Positions 1-10,831 of a stretch of DNA of 15,177 nt are shown here, one piece after another. Within the stretch, counting starts at the first letter, position 1. Each line of letters starts with the position of its first letter. The translations under genes and the position numbers were made by a program. The stretch is taken from NCBI GenBank assembly GCA_026398835.1, contig JAPLSD010000737.1, positions 1-15,177 of the forward strand, read 5' to 3'. The DNA comes from Pseudomonas sp. (GTDB lineage: Bacteria; Pseudomonadota; Gammaproteobacteria; Pseudomonadales; Pseudomonadaceae). Under the pieces are notes generated by a model. It was not told where the DNA came from, ran no database searches, and saw nothing but the letters and a program-made list of their open reading frames with translations.

Positions 1-135
1 CAGGCTTTCGTCGGGATCCAGATGTCCGGCAGGCTGATTGAGTACCGCTCGTCCGTCAGCGAGTTCCTCGACCATCAGGAAGCGGCCCTGGTCTTCGATG
101 ATCGTGGCGACGGTGATGTGGGGTTGCCAATCCAT
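1..135 (-). CDS. nudJ: NUDIX hydrolase, NudJ-like (5' part only)
   Basis: The first 45 codons of a minus-strand gene that runs off the left edge. The translation starts MDWQPHITVATIIEDQGRFL and reaches QPAGHLDPDESL, where G-x5-E is the first half of a NUDIX box (GX5EX7REUXEEXGU). The REUXEE half, with the metal-binding glutamates, lies outside the window. NUDIX enzymes hydrolyse nucleoside diphosphates linked to another moiety. E. coli NudJ hydrolyses nucleoside di- and triphosphates and thiamine pyrophosphate phosphates, and its gene lies between mnmA and the icd region. The position next to idh/icd here fits that assignment, which rests on partial sequence and synteny. No strong Shine-Dalgarno is visible: an AAGGCAGAG stretch ends 6 nt before the ATG. 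A TATGAT -10-like hexamer lies at 165-170 on the minus strand without a convincing -35. Confidence 0.85.
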   Translation of the reverse strand, partial: MDWQPHITVATIIEDQGRFLMVEELADGRAVLNQPAGHLDPDESL

Positions 136-231
136 ATAAGTGCTCTGCCTTGGGGGAGAGGGCCATCATAAAGCCAACGCGTCTCCTGCGCCGAATCGGT
201 ACGCCCCCAATATCCGGATGAACACCGGTTC

Positions 232-320
232 TGTAGGAGCCGAGCTTGCTCGCGATGGCATCACTGCGGTGCAACAGGTGGATCGCGTCGCCTGCATCGC
301 GAGCAAGCTCGGCTCCTACA
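232..320. repeat. Pseudomonas REP doublet (REPIN-like inverted pair)
   Basis: Two 25-nt arms, 232-256 and 296-320, are perfect reverse complements separated by a 39-nt spacer. The outer ends read TGTAGGAGC and GCTCCTACA, the typical ends of Pseudomonas REP elements. Each arm also contains its own small palindrome, CGAGC-TT-GCTCG, as REP elements do. The pair sits in the 252-bp gap between nudJ and the end of idh, just past the idh terminator. Such pairs are non-autonomous elements thought to be mobilised by RAYT transposases; no RAYT gene is in the window. This is the only copy I see here. Confidence 0.9.
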
Positions 321-330
321 AAGAGCAAAA

Positions 331-363
331 GCCAGAAACAGAAACCCCGGCGCTGGGCCGGGG
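331..363 (-). terminator. Rho-independent terminator of idh
   Basis: On the minus strand a 7-bp GC stem (345-351 paired with 357-363, CCCCGGC/GCCGGGG) with a 5-nt loop is followed by TTTCTGTTTCTGGC. It starts 25 nt past the idh stop codon. The T tract is interrupted, so efficiency may be moderate. Confidence 0.75.
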
Positions 364-387
364 CTCTGGTGTTGCGGTGCAGCGCTA

Positions 388-3127
<2,740 letters not shown>

Positions 3128-4384
3128 ATGGGATACAAGAAGATTCAGGTTCCAGCAGTCGGCGACAAAATCACCGTCAATGCAGACCATTCTCTCAATG
3201 TTCCTAACAACCCGATCATCCCTTTTATCGAAGGTGATGGTATTGGCGTCGATATCAGCCCGGTCATGATCAAGGTTGTCGATGCTGCTGTTAAGAAGGC
3301 TTACGGCGGCGATCGTAAAATCTCCTGGATGGAAGTCTATGCCGGCGAGAAGGCCACCCAGGTCTACGATCAGGACACCTGGCTGCCTCAGGAAACTCTG
3401 GACGCTGTCAAAGACTACGTCGTTTCCATCAAGGGCCCGCTGACCACCCCGGTCGGCGGCGGCATCCGCTCCCTGAACGTTGCCCTGCGTCAGCAACTGG
3501 ACCTGTACGTTTGCCTGCGTCCAGTACGCTGGTTCGAAGGCGTACCTAGCCCGGTCAAGAAGCCAGGCGACGTCGACATGACAATCTTCCGTGAAAACTC
3601 GGAAGACATTTATGCCGGTATCGAGTGGAAAGCCGGTTCGCCAGAAGCGATCAAGGTCATCAAGTTCCTGAAAGACGAGATGGGTGTTACCAAAATCCGT
3701 TTCGACCAGAACTGCGGCATCGGCATCAAGCCGGTTTCCCTGGAAGGTACCAAGCGTCTGGCGCGCAAGGCTCTGCAGTATGTTGTCGACAATGACCGCG
3801 ACTCGCTGACCATCGTGCACAAAGGCAACATCATGAAGTTCACCGAAGGTGCCTTCAAAGAATGGGCCTACGAAGTGGCTGCTGAAGAATTCGGCGCTAC
3901 CTTGCTCGACGGCGGGCCTTGGATGCAGTTCAAGAACCCTAAAACCGGCAAGAACGTCATCGTCAAAGATGCCATCGCAGACGCCATGCTTCAGCAGATC
4001 CTGCTGCGCCCGGCTGAATACGATGTGATCGCGACCCTGAACCTGAACGGTGACTACCTGTCCGACGCCCTGGCGGCTGAAGTAGGCGGTATCGGTATCG
4101 CGCCAGGTGCCAACCTGTCCGACACCATCGCCATGTTCGAAGCCACCCATGGTACTGCTCCAAAGTACGCCGGCAAAGACCAGGTGAACCCGGGTTCGCT
4201 GATCCTGTCTGCTGAAATGATGCTGCGCCACATGGGCTGGACCGAAGCGGCTGACCTGATCATCAAAGGCACCAACGGCGCTATCTCGGCCAAGACTGTG
4301 ACCTACGACTTCGAACGTCTGATGGACGGCGCAAAATTGCTGTCTTCTTCCGCGTTCGGCGACGCTCTGATCTCTCACATGTGA
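3128..4384 (+). CDS. icd: Isocitrate dehydrogenase [NADP], dimeric type
   Basis: Homodimeric NADP-dependent IDH of the TCA cycle, catalysing the same reaction as the neighbouring idh with an unrelated protein. It has 418 residues against 416 in E. coli. The active-site residues align with a +2 offset: S115 (E. coli S113, the AceK phosphorylation site, in [13 protein letters not shown]), Y162, K232 and the metal ligands D285, D309 and D313. The NADP-specificity residues are H341, K346, Y347, Y393 and R397. The start ATG at 3128 has GGAG 6 nt upstream. The gene stands alone between the divergent control region and a strong terminator convergent with cspD. Conservation of S115 and its surroundings suggests control by reversible phosphorylation at the isocitrate branch point; aceK is not in this window. 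Confidence 0.98.
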   Translation: MGYKKIQVPAVGDKITVNADHSLNVPNNPIIPFIEGDGIGVDISPVMIKVVDAAVKKAYGGDRKISWMEVYAGEKATQVYDQDTWLPQETLDAVKDYVVSIKGPLTTPVGGGIRSLNVALRQQLDLYVCLRPVRWFEGVPSPVKKPGDVDMTIFRENSEDIYAGIEWKAGSPEAIKVIKFLKDEMGVTKIRFDQNCGIGIKPVSLEGTKRLARKALQYVVDNDRDSLTIVHKGNIMKFTEGAFKEWAYEVAAEEFGATLLDGGPWMQFKNPKTGKNVIVKDAIADAMLQQILLRPAEYDVIATLNLNGDYLSDALAAEVGGIGIAPGANLSDTIAMFEATHGTAPKYAGKDQVNPGSLILSAEMMLRHMGWTEAADLIIKGTNGAISAKTVTYDFERLMDGAKLLSSSAFGDALISHM

Positions 4385-4402
4385 GCTGATCCGCGCTAAG
4401 CG

Positions 4403-4443
4403 AAAACCGGCCGACTCAAGCGATTGAGTTGGCCGGTTTTTTT
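4403..4443. terminator. Strong shared terminator between icd and cspD
   Basis: AAAACCGGCC (4403-4412) pairs with GGCCGGTTTT (4431-4440). The stem continues inward through GACTCAA/TTGAGTT with one G-T pair to a GCGA loop, giving about 17 pairs. On the plus strand it is followed by TTTTTTT including the stem end, which makes a classic icd terminator. The A-run on the left gives TTTT on the minus strand, so it can also stop cspD transcripts ending at 4465. Confidence 0.92.
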
Positions 4444-4464
4444 ATGACTGGATGTTTGGTGTTG

Positions 4465-4722
4465 TCAGCTCAATGCAGTTTGGTGATGAGAGGGCGTGGC
4501 AGCCTCAGTGGTCTGGATTTTGACCGAGTTGATTTTGATGGCATGCAAGCCCTTGGGGCCCTGGATGATTTCAAAGCTCACGGCTTGACCGGCTTTCAGG
4601 GTTTTGTAGCCTTCCATCTCGATGGCCGAGTAATGGGCAAACAAATCCTCTTCCTTGCCGTCCTCGATGATGAATCCATACCCTTTGGCATTGTTGAACC
4701 ACTTGACCTTGCCGCTCGCCAT
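4465..4722 (-). CDS. cspD: Cold-shock-domain protein CspD
   Basis: An 85-residue nucleic-acid-binding protein with a single cold-shock domain. RNP1 is KGYGFI (13-18) and RNP2 begins DLFAHYSAI (26-34). The N-terminus MASGKVKWFNNAKGYGF is typical. A 15-20 residue tail after the fold (ending QTALS) is longer than in CspA. In E. coli, CspD is a stationary-phase protein that binds single-stranded nucleic acid and inhibits replication; the gene there is also divergent from clpS, which supports cspD over other csp names. The start at 4722 is chosen because GAGGG (4735-4731) lies 8 nt upstream. In-frame ATGs at 4728 and 4740 would sit 2 nt after the Shine-Dalgarno or upstream of it. A long structured leader precedes the gene. 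Confidence 0.93.
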   Translation of the reverse strand: MASGKVKWFNNAKGYGFIIEDGKEEDLFAHYSAIEMEGYKTLKAGQAVSFEIIQGPKGLHAIKINSVKIQTTEAATPSHHQTALS

Positions 4723-4730
4723 GCTCATAT

Positions 4731-4735
4731 CCCTC
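4731..4735 (-). promoter_or_regulatory. cspD Shine-Dalgarno deciding the start
   Basis: GAGGG on the minus strand, 8 nt before the ATG at 4722. It rules against the two nearby upstream in-frame ATGs. It lies 8 nt downstream of the leader hairpin 4744-4759. Confidence 0.8.
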
Positions 4736-4743
4736 TGCAACAG

Positions 4744-4830
4744 ACTCCATCACTGGAGTATCATCCAGTTCATCGGCACCCGAACCAGGAAATCTGGTTG
4801 ACTGTGCAGACCTTTTTTACCCACTGTGGG
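4744..4830 (-). promoter_or_regulatory. Structured cspD 5' leader with overlapping hairpins
   Basis: The minus-strand leader holds several perfect short stems. Stem D is CCCAC/GTGGG (4820-4830, 1-nt spacer). Stem C is AACCAG/CTGGTT (4783-4799, 5-nt loop). Stem A is ACTGGA/TCCAGT (4764-4769 with 4752-4757, 6-nt loop). Stem B is ACTCCA/TGGAGT (4754-4759 with 4744-4749, 4-nt loop). A and B share 4754-4757 and cannot form together. B ends 8 nt upstream of the Shine-Dalgarno. A regulatory role is inference. Confidence 0.5.
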
Positions 4831-4838
4831 CTCTATTG

Positions 4839-4866
4839 GTTGTAACACCGTTTTGCCGATAGTCAA
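4839..4866 (-). promoter_or_regulatory. Candidate sigma-70 promoter of cspD
   Basis: Minus strand: TTGACT (-35, 4866-4861), a 16-bp spacer, then TACAAC (-10, 4844-4839). This places the start near 4832 and gives a leader of about 110 nt. A perfect dyad TGACC-GGGC-GGTCA (4869-4882) lies immediately upstream of the -35 and could be an operator. Confidence 0.55.
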
Positions 4867-4946
4867 GGTGACCGGGCGGTCAGAGTTGAAATCCTGCCCG
4901 AACGCCCCCACCACTGTATTTGTTCAACTAACGAACCTTTCTTTCC

Positions 4947-5309
4947 ATGCATGCAATCAGCCAGATTCGACTAACATTCAATCAGGATCGCCCGGATTTA
5001 CACGACGACGATTCCGCTGGCTTGGCTGTACAGGAGGCTAAGCCCGCCTTACAGGCGCCGCCGATGTACAAGGTGGTTTTGTTCAACGATGACTACACAC
5101 CGATGGATTTCGTCGTCGAAGTGCTCGAGGTGTTTTTTAACCTGAATCGAGAGCTGGCGACCAAGGTAATGCTGGCCGTTCATACAGAAGGACGGGCAGT
5201 ATGTGGATTGTTTACCCGCGACATCGCCGAGACCAAGGCCATGCAGGTCAACCAGTACGCCAGGGAAAGCCAGCATCCGCTACTCTGTGAAATCGAGAAG
5301 GACGGTTAA
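4947..5309 (+). CDS. clpS: ClpS, N-degron adaptor for ClpAP
   Basis: A 120-residue adaptor that binds proteins with destabilising N-terminal residues (Leu, Phe, Tyr, Trp) and hands them to ClpA. The core begins near residue 38 ([19 protein letters not shown]). N47, D48 and D49, M53, V78, H79 and L112 correspond to the E. coli residues that form the N-degron pocket (N34, D35, M40, V65, H66, L99), with a +13 offset. Residues 1-37 are the flexible N-terminal extension that engages ClpA. clpA follows 29 nt downstream as a likely operon partner. The ATG at 4947 is supported by the N-terminus [14 protein letters not shown], which I recall as conserved in Pseudomonas ClpS. No Shine-Dalgarno precedes it; the upstream bases are pyrimidine-rich (CCTTTCTTTCC). 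A second, out-of-frame ATG follows at 4951. Confidence 0.96.
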   Translation: MHAISQIRLTFNQDRPDLHDDDSAGLAVQEAKPALQAPPMYKVVLFNDDYTPMDFVVEVLEVFFNLNRELATKVMLAVHTEGRAVCGLFTRDIAETKAMQVNQYARESQHPLLCEIEKDG

Positions 5310-5338
5310 CGCCGACCACTTGGGTATGAGGTGAAGCT

Positions 5339-7609
5339 ATGTTAAACCGCGAGCTCGAAGTCACCCTCAATCTGGCCTTCAAGGAAGCCCGCTCAAAACG
5401 TCATGAATTCATGACGGTCGAGCACCTTCTGTTGGCTCTATTGGACAATGAGGCAGCCGCCACCGTTCTGCGTGCCTGCGGCGCAAACCTCGACAAACTC
5501 AAGCATGACCTGCAGGAGTTCATCGACTCCACCACGCCATTGATCCCTATCCATGACGAGGATCGCGAAACCCAGCCAACCCTGGGCTTCCAGCGTGTAC
5601 TGCAACGTGCTGTCTTTCACGTACAGAGCTCGGGCAAACGCGAGGTGACTGGTGCCAACGTGCTGGTCGCAATCTTCAGTGAGCAAGAGAGTCAGGCAGT
5701 GTTTCTGCTGAAACAGCAGAGCGTTGCGCGCATCGATGTCGTCAACTACATCGCTCATGGCATTTCGAAAGTGCCAGGGCACGGCGATCACTCTGAAGGT
5801 GAGCAAGATATGCAGGACGACGAGGGCGGTGAGTCTTCTTCTTCAGGCAATCCTCTGGATGCTTATGCCAGCAACCTCAACGAACTCGCGCGCCAGGGTC
5901 GAATAGATCCGTTGGTAGGCCGGGAGTTGGAGGTCGAGCGGGTTGCGCAGATTCTGGCGCGGCGACGCAAAAACAACCCGTTGTTGGTGGGTGAGGCGGG
6001 CGTGGGTAAAACCGCGATCGCTGAAGGTCTGGCCAAGCGCATCGTCGACAATCAGGTGCCTGATCTGTTGGCCAATAGCGTTGTCTACTCCCTTGATCTG
6101 GGGGCGTTGCTGGCCGGGACCAAATACCGCGGCGATTTCGAGAAGCGCTTCAAGGCGTTGCTCAACGAGTTGAAAAAACGTCCGCAGGCGATCCTGTTCA
6201 TCGACGAAATCCACACCATCATCGGTGCCGGTGCGGCCTCCGGTGGCGTCATGGATGCCTCGAACCTGCTCAAGCCGTTGCTGTCTTCGGGTGATATCCG
6301 TTGCATCGGCTCGACCACCTTCCAGGAGTTCCGTGGCATCTTCGAGAAGGATCGTGCCCTGGCTCGTCGCTTCCAGAAGGTCGACGTGTCTGAACCTTCG
6401 GTGGAAGACACCATAGGCATTCTCAGGGGCCTCAAGGGGCGCTTCGAGCAGCATCACGGTATCGAGTACAGTGATGAGGCTTTGCGTGCCGCAGCTGAGC
6501 TGGCATCGCGTTACATCAATGATCGGCACATGCCGGACAAGGCGATCGACGTTATCGACGAGGCGGGTGCCTATCAGCGTCTGCAGCCAATCGAGAAGCG
6601 TGTGAAGCGCATCGAGGTGCCTCAGGTCGAGGACATCGTGGCGAAAATCGCGCGGATTCCGCCTAAGCACGTCACAAGCTCAGACAAAGAGCTGCTGCGT
6701 AACCTTGAGCGTGATTTGAAGCTGACAGTGTTTGGGCAGGATGCCGCGATCGACTCCTTGTCGACTGCGATCAAGCTGTCCCGTGCCGGCCTGAAGTCGC
6801 CTGACAAGCCAGTGGGTTCGTTCCTGTTCGCAGGCCCTACGGGTGTCGGTAAAACCGAAGCCGCGCGGCAACTGGCCAAAGCGCTGGGAATCGAGCTGGT
6901 TCGCTTCGATATGTCCGAGTACATGGAGCGTCACACTGTTTCCCGCTTGATCGGTGCGCCTCCAGGCTACGTGGGTTTCGATCAGGGTGGTTTACTGACC
7001 GAAGCGATCACCAAGCAGCCTCACTGCGTGCTGTTGCTCGATGAGATCGAGAAGGCGCATCCGGAAGTCTTCAACCTGCTGTTGCAGGTCATGGATCACG
7101 GTACGTTGACCGATAACAACGGGCGCAAGGCAGATTTCCGTAACGTGATCGTCATCATGACGACCAACGCCGGTGCCGAAACTGCAGCGCGTGCGTCAAT
7201 CGGCTTCACTTATCAAGATCACTCTTCCGATGCCATGGAAGCGATCAAGAAGAGTTTCACGCCGGAATTCCGTAACCGTCTGGACACCATTATCCAGTTT
7301 GGTCGCCTCAGTCATGAGGTCATCAAAAGCGTGGTGGACAAGTTCCTTACCGAACTTCAGGCGCAGCTGGAAGACAAGCGTGTACTGCTCGAAGTGACCG
7401 ATGCTGCCCGTGGCTGGCTGGCGGCGGGTGGTTACGATGTGCAGATGGGCGCGCGACCAATGGCTCGCTTGATTCAGGACAAAATCAAGCGTCCGCTGGC
7501 CGAGGAAATTCTCTTTGGCGAACTGGCCGAGCATGGCGGTGTGGTGCACATCGACCTCAAGGACGACGAGTTGACCTTCGAGTTCGAGACCACTGCTGAA
7601 ATGGCCTGA
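5339..7609 (+). CDS. clpA: ClpA, ATP-dependent unfoldase subunit of ClpAP
   Basis: A hexameric AAA+ unfoldase that pulls substrates into ClpP. It has 756 residues against 758 in E. coli. The order is: Clp N domain (about 1-145); an acidic, serine-rich linker (about 148-172); and the first AAA module with Walker A GEAGVGKT (218-225), Walker B ILFIDE (285-290) and arginine-finger region ALARRF (340-345). The second AAA module follows, with Walker A GPTGVGKT (499-506), pore loop GYVG (543-546), Walker B VLLLDE (564-569), finger R645 in PEFRNR, and sensor-2 GARP (705-708). The ClpP-docking loop carries IGF (621-623), where E. coli has IGL. The start ATG has GAGG 7 nt upstream. It is co-oriented with clpS and ends in its own terminator. 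clpP is not in the window. Confidence 0.98.
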   Translation: MLNRELEVTLNLAFKEARSKRHEFMTVEHLLLALLDNEAAATVLRACGANLDKLKHDLQEFIDSTTPLIPIHDEDRETQPTLGFQRVLQRAVFHVQSSGKREVTGANVLVAIFSEQESQAVFLLKQQSVARIDVVNYIAHGISKVPGHGDHSEGEQDMQDDEGGESSSSGNPLDAYASNLNELARQGRIDPLVGRELEVERVAQILARRRKNNPLLVGEAGVGKTAIAEGLAKRIVDNQVPDLLANSVVYSLDLGALLAGTKYRGDFEKRFKALLNELKKRPQAILFIDEIHTIIGAGAASGGVMDASNLLKPLLSSGDIRCIGSTTFQEFRGIFEKDRALARRFQKVDVSEPSVEDTIGILRGLKGRFEQHHGIEYSDEALRAAAELASRYINDRHMPDKAIDVIDEAGAYQRLQPIEKRVKRIEVPQVEDIVAKIARIPPKHVTSSDKELLRNLERDLKLTVFGQDAAIDSLSTAIKLSRAGLKSPDKPVGSFLFAGPTGVGKTEAARQLAKALGIELVRFDMSEYMERHTVSRLIGAPPGYVGFDQGGLLTEAITKQPHCVLLLDEIEKAHPEVFNLLLQVMDHGTLTDNNGRKADFRNVIVIMTTNAGAETAARASIGFTYQDHSSDAMEAIKKSFTPEFRNRLDTIIQFGRLSHEVIKSVVDKFLTELQAQLEDKRVLLEVTDAARGWLAAGGYDVQMGARPMARLIQDKIKRPLAEEILFGELAEHGGVVHIDLKDDELTFEFETTAEMA

Positions 7610-7628
7610 CAGTTGTTGCTGTAAAGCG

Positions 7629-7652
7629 AAAGGCGCCGAAAGGCGCCTTTTT
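7629..7652 (+). terminator. Rho-independent terminator of clpA
   Basis: A perfect 9-bp stem, AAAGGCGCC (7629-7637) with GGCGCCTTT (7642-7650), capped by a GAAA tetraloop and followed by further T residues. It starts 20 nt past the clpA stop. Confidence 0.93.
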
Positions 7653-7671
7653 GCTGTCTGGCGTTTGGTCG

Positions 7672-7704
7672 ACAAACAAAAACGCCCGGCATAAGCCGGG
7701 CGTT
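7672..7704 (-). terminator. Rho-independent terminator of infA
   Basis: A perfect 10-bp stem, AACGCCCGGC (7681-7690) with GCCGGGCGTT (7695-7704). On the minus strand it is followed by TTTTTGTTTGTC counting the stem end. It begins 15 nt past the infA stop and faces the clpA terminator 28 nt away. Confidence 0.92.
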
Positions 7705-7718
7705 CTGTATTGACTTGT

Positions 7719-7937
7719 TTAACGAGCGCGGTAAGTGATGCGCCCTTTGCTCAAGTCATAGGGCGTCAGCTCGACGCGCACTTTGTCACCGGTAAGAATA
7801 CGGATGTAGTTCTTGCGCATCTTGCCGGAGATATGCGCGGTTACGACGTGCCCATTTTCCAACTCCACACGAAACATGGTGTTGGGCAGGGTGTCGACGA
7901 CAGTGCCTTCCATTTCGAAGCTGTCTTCTTTCGACAT
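7719..7937 (-). CDS. infA: Translation initiation factor IF-1
   Basis: A 72-residue S1-like OB-fold protein that binds the A site of the 30S subunit and works with IF-2 and IF-3 in initiation. The sequence begins [18 protein letters not shown] and ends GRITYRAR; both ends and the length match bacterial IF-1 closely. The start is set by family length and by GAGGG (7951-7947) 9 nt upstream. An in-frame extension to 8003 has no support. It lies downstream of bpt with a 100-bp gap that contains its own candidate promoter. In E. coli it also sits between aat and clpA, where a serine tRNA gene (serW) separates it from clpA; that tRNA is absent here. Confidence 0.97.
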
Positions 7938-8001
7938 GCAGTAAAGCCCTCGGTATCCAATGAATGGCCCGGTGCAACTGCGCCAGGCAAAAGCGGCGTG
8001 C

Positions 8002-8031
8002 ATTGTGCCCGAAAAATGGGGTTTAAGCCAA
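8002..8031 (-). promoter_or_regulatory. Candidate infA promoter
   Basis: Minus strand: TTGGCT (8031-8026), an 18-bp spacer, then CACAAT (8007-8002). Each hexamer matches the sigma-70 consensus at 4 of 6 positions. The implied leader is about 60 nt. A short dyad AAGCC-CTT-GGCTT overlaps the -35 and, with the following ATTTTT, could also act as a weak terminator for bpt. Confidence 0.4.
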
Positions 8032-8037
8032 GGGCTT

Positions 8038-8745
8038 CTAGTTTAAGGTCACCCATCTCTGATTAATCAGCAGCTCGATGGGGCGATATTGGGTCTTGTA
8101 GTTCATCTTTTTGCAGTTTTTGATCCAGTACCCAAGGTAGACCGCGTCCAGTTCCAGGCGTCGAGCCTCGCCAATTTGCCAGAGAATCGCGTAGCGACCC
8201 AGGCTACGTCGTTCTTCCTCGGGTTCGTAGAAGGTGTAGACCGCCGATAAGCCGTTGGGCAGCAGGTCGGTGACGGCTACCGCCAAAAGGCGCCCCTCGA
8301 GACGGAATTCATAGAATCTCGAGAACGGCAGGTCGCGGACCAAAAAGGTTGAAAATTGATCGCGACTGGGCGGAAACATATCGCCATCAGCATGGCGCTG
8401 CTCGATGTAGCGTTGGTAAAGATCGAAATATTCTTCGCTGAAACCGGGTTTTGCAGGCCGAACCTGAAGATCGGCATTGCGTTTGAAGATGCGTTTCTGC
8501 TGACGATTAGGCTGAAATTGCGCCACGGGAATTCGCGCCGGAACACAGGCATTGCAGTTTTGGCAATGCGGCCGGTAAAGGTGGTCGCCACTGCGACGGA
8601 AGCCCATTTCTGAGAGATCTGCGTAGACATGCACATCCATGGGCTGACTAGGATCGAGGAACAGCGTGGTGGCCTGTTCCTCGGGCAGATAGCTGCAAGA
8701 GTGGGGTTGAGTGGCATAAAACTTCAAGCGCGCCAACTCGGTCAT
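8038..8745 (-). CDS. bpt: Aspartate/glutamate leucyltransferase (Bpt)
   Basis: A 235-residue protein of the bacterial ATE/Bpt family, which transfers leucine from Leu-tRNA to N-terminal Asp or Glu and so creates an N-degron read by ClpS. The N-terminal region has C17 and the cluster CQNCNAC (C61, C64, C67), typical of the ATE N domain, where cysteines may bind metal. The C-terminal half has the GNAT-like ATE domain ([23 protein letters not shown]). Older annotations call it arginyl-tRNA-protein transferase; leucine specificity is family knowledge from bacterial Bpt, not visible here. The start MTELARLKF at 8745 is chosen because GAGGG (8756-8752) lies 6 nt upstream; a TTG two codons earlier abuts the Shine-Dalgarno. 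It lies 58 bp downstream of aat, the other N-terminal transferase. Confidence 0.95.
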
Positions 8746-8751
8746 GATCAA

Positions 8752-8756
8752 CCCTC
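8752..8756 (-). promoter_or_regulatory. bpt Shine-Dalgarno deciding the start
   Basis: GAGGG on the minus strand, 6 nt before the ATG at 8745. It touches the alternative TTG at 8751, which is therefore unlikely to be used. Confidence 0.8.
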
Positions 8757-8803
8757 GGGATTAAGCTTTTGAATTAAGTGTAAGCCAGCCTGAGAAAAGT
8801 CGC

Positions 8804-9484
8804 CTAGGAAACCCAGGTGGCAGTGTTGGGTTGATCGAGGTGCTGCTGCAGGTAGCCGGCAAAACTGCTGCGAGGTATGGCGCGTGCCCCCAGGCTGTGC
8901 AGATGGTCGGTAGGCATCTGGCAGTCGATCAGCACGAAACCCCATTCCTGGAGGTGTTTGACCAGTGTCGCGAAACCGAACTTCGAGGCGTTGTCGGCGC
9001 GACTGAACATTGATTCGCCGAAAAACAGTTGCCCCATCGCCAGTCCGTAGAGTCCGCCGACCAAAACGCCTTGATCCCAGACCTCGACCGAGTGTGCATA
9101 GCCACGCTCATGCAAATGCAGGTAAGCCGTCTGCATGGCATCGGTGATCCAAGTGCCATCGGCATGGTCGCGTGGAGCGGCGCAAGCCCGGATGACCGAC
9201 CGAAAGTCGCGGTCGAAGGTCACCTCATAACGCTGCTGGCGTAGCAGTTTGTTCAGGCTGCGGGAGACATGCAGTTCCTCCGGGAACAACACGGTGCGCG
9301 GATCGGGCGACCACCAGAGAATCGGCTGGCCTTCCGAGAACCATGGAAAGCAGCCATGGCGGTAGGCATGGATCAAGCGATCGGCGGACAGATCGCCACC
9401 CGCGGCGAGCAATCCATTGGGATCGCGCATGGCTTTTTCCAGCGGCGGAAAGGTCAGGGTGTTGCGTTGTAACCAGGTCAGCAT
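8804..9484 (-). CDS. aat: Leucyl/phenylalanyl-tRNA-protein transferase
   Basis: A 226-residue cytoplasmic enzyme that adds Leu or Phe from tRNA to N-terminal Lys or Arg, making ClpS/ClpAP substrates. Family motifs appear in order: GGDLS (29-33), GCFPWF (44-49), WWSPDPR (57-63), TWIT (111-114), HSVEVW (131-136), FGESMFS (155-161) and DCQ (187-189), the last matching the catalytic Asp-Gln pair of E. coli Aat. The start [18 protein letters not shown] is set by family length. An in-frame extension to 9688 overlaps trxB and has low-complexity, non-family sequence. No good Shine-Dalgarno is visible upstream of 9484, which may mean coupling to trxB or a leaderless-like weak start. It is 67 bp downstream of trxB and 58 bp upstream of bpt in the same direction. 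Confidence 0.96.
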   Translation of the reverse strand: MLTWLQRNTLTFPPLEKAMRDPNGLLAAGGDLSADRLIHAYRHGCFPWFSEGQPILWWSPDPRTVLFPEELHVSRSLNKLLRQQRYEVTFDRDFRSVIRACAAPRDHADGTWITDAMQTAYLHLHERGYAHSVEVWDQGVLVGGLYGLAMGQLFFGESMFSRADNASKFGFATLVKHLQEWGFVLIDCQMPTDHLHSLGARAIPRSSFAGYLQQHLDQPNTATWVS

Positions 9485-9515
9485 GGCATTCAAACTTGCA
9501 GAAGGGGAGGGCGAT

Positions 9516-9535
9516 GGCGGGTCGTATGGCCCGCC
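9516..9535 (-). other. Intercistronic hairpin between trxB and aat
   Basis: GGCGGG (9516-9521) pairs with CCCGCC (9530-9535) across an 8-nt loop in the 67-bp gap. There is no T tract, so it is not a convincing terminator. It may be a processing or stability element, or chance in GC-rich DNA. Confidence 0.4.
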
Positions 9536-9551
9536 GTGAGGCGCTAGGCGA

Positions 9552-10831
<1,280 letters not shown>

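Noticed and set aside
5843..6670. Antisense frame of 275 codons in clpA, and similar frames opposite trxB (9633-10463), ftsK (11810-12820) and rarA (14377-15138)
   Set aside because: All are codon-position shadows of well-identified genes, with no ribosome-binding site or family match.
7610..7718. tRNA-Ser gene at the E. coli serW position
   Set aside because: The 109-bp gap is filled by two terminators and has no cloverleaf or acceptor stem.
7938..8003. N-terminal extension of infA to 94 residues
   Set aside because: IF-1 is 72 residues and the inner ATG has GAGGG upstream.
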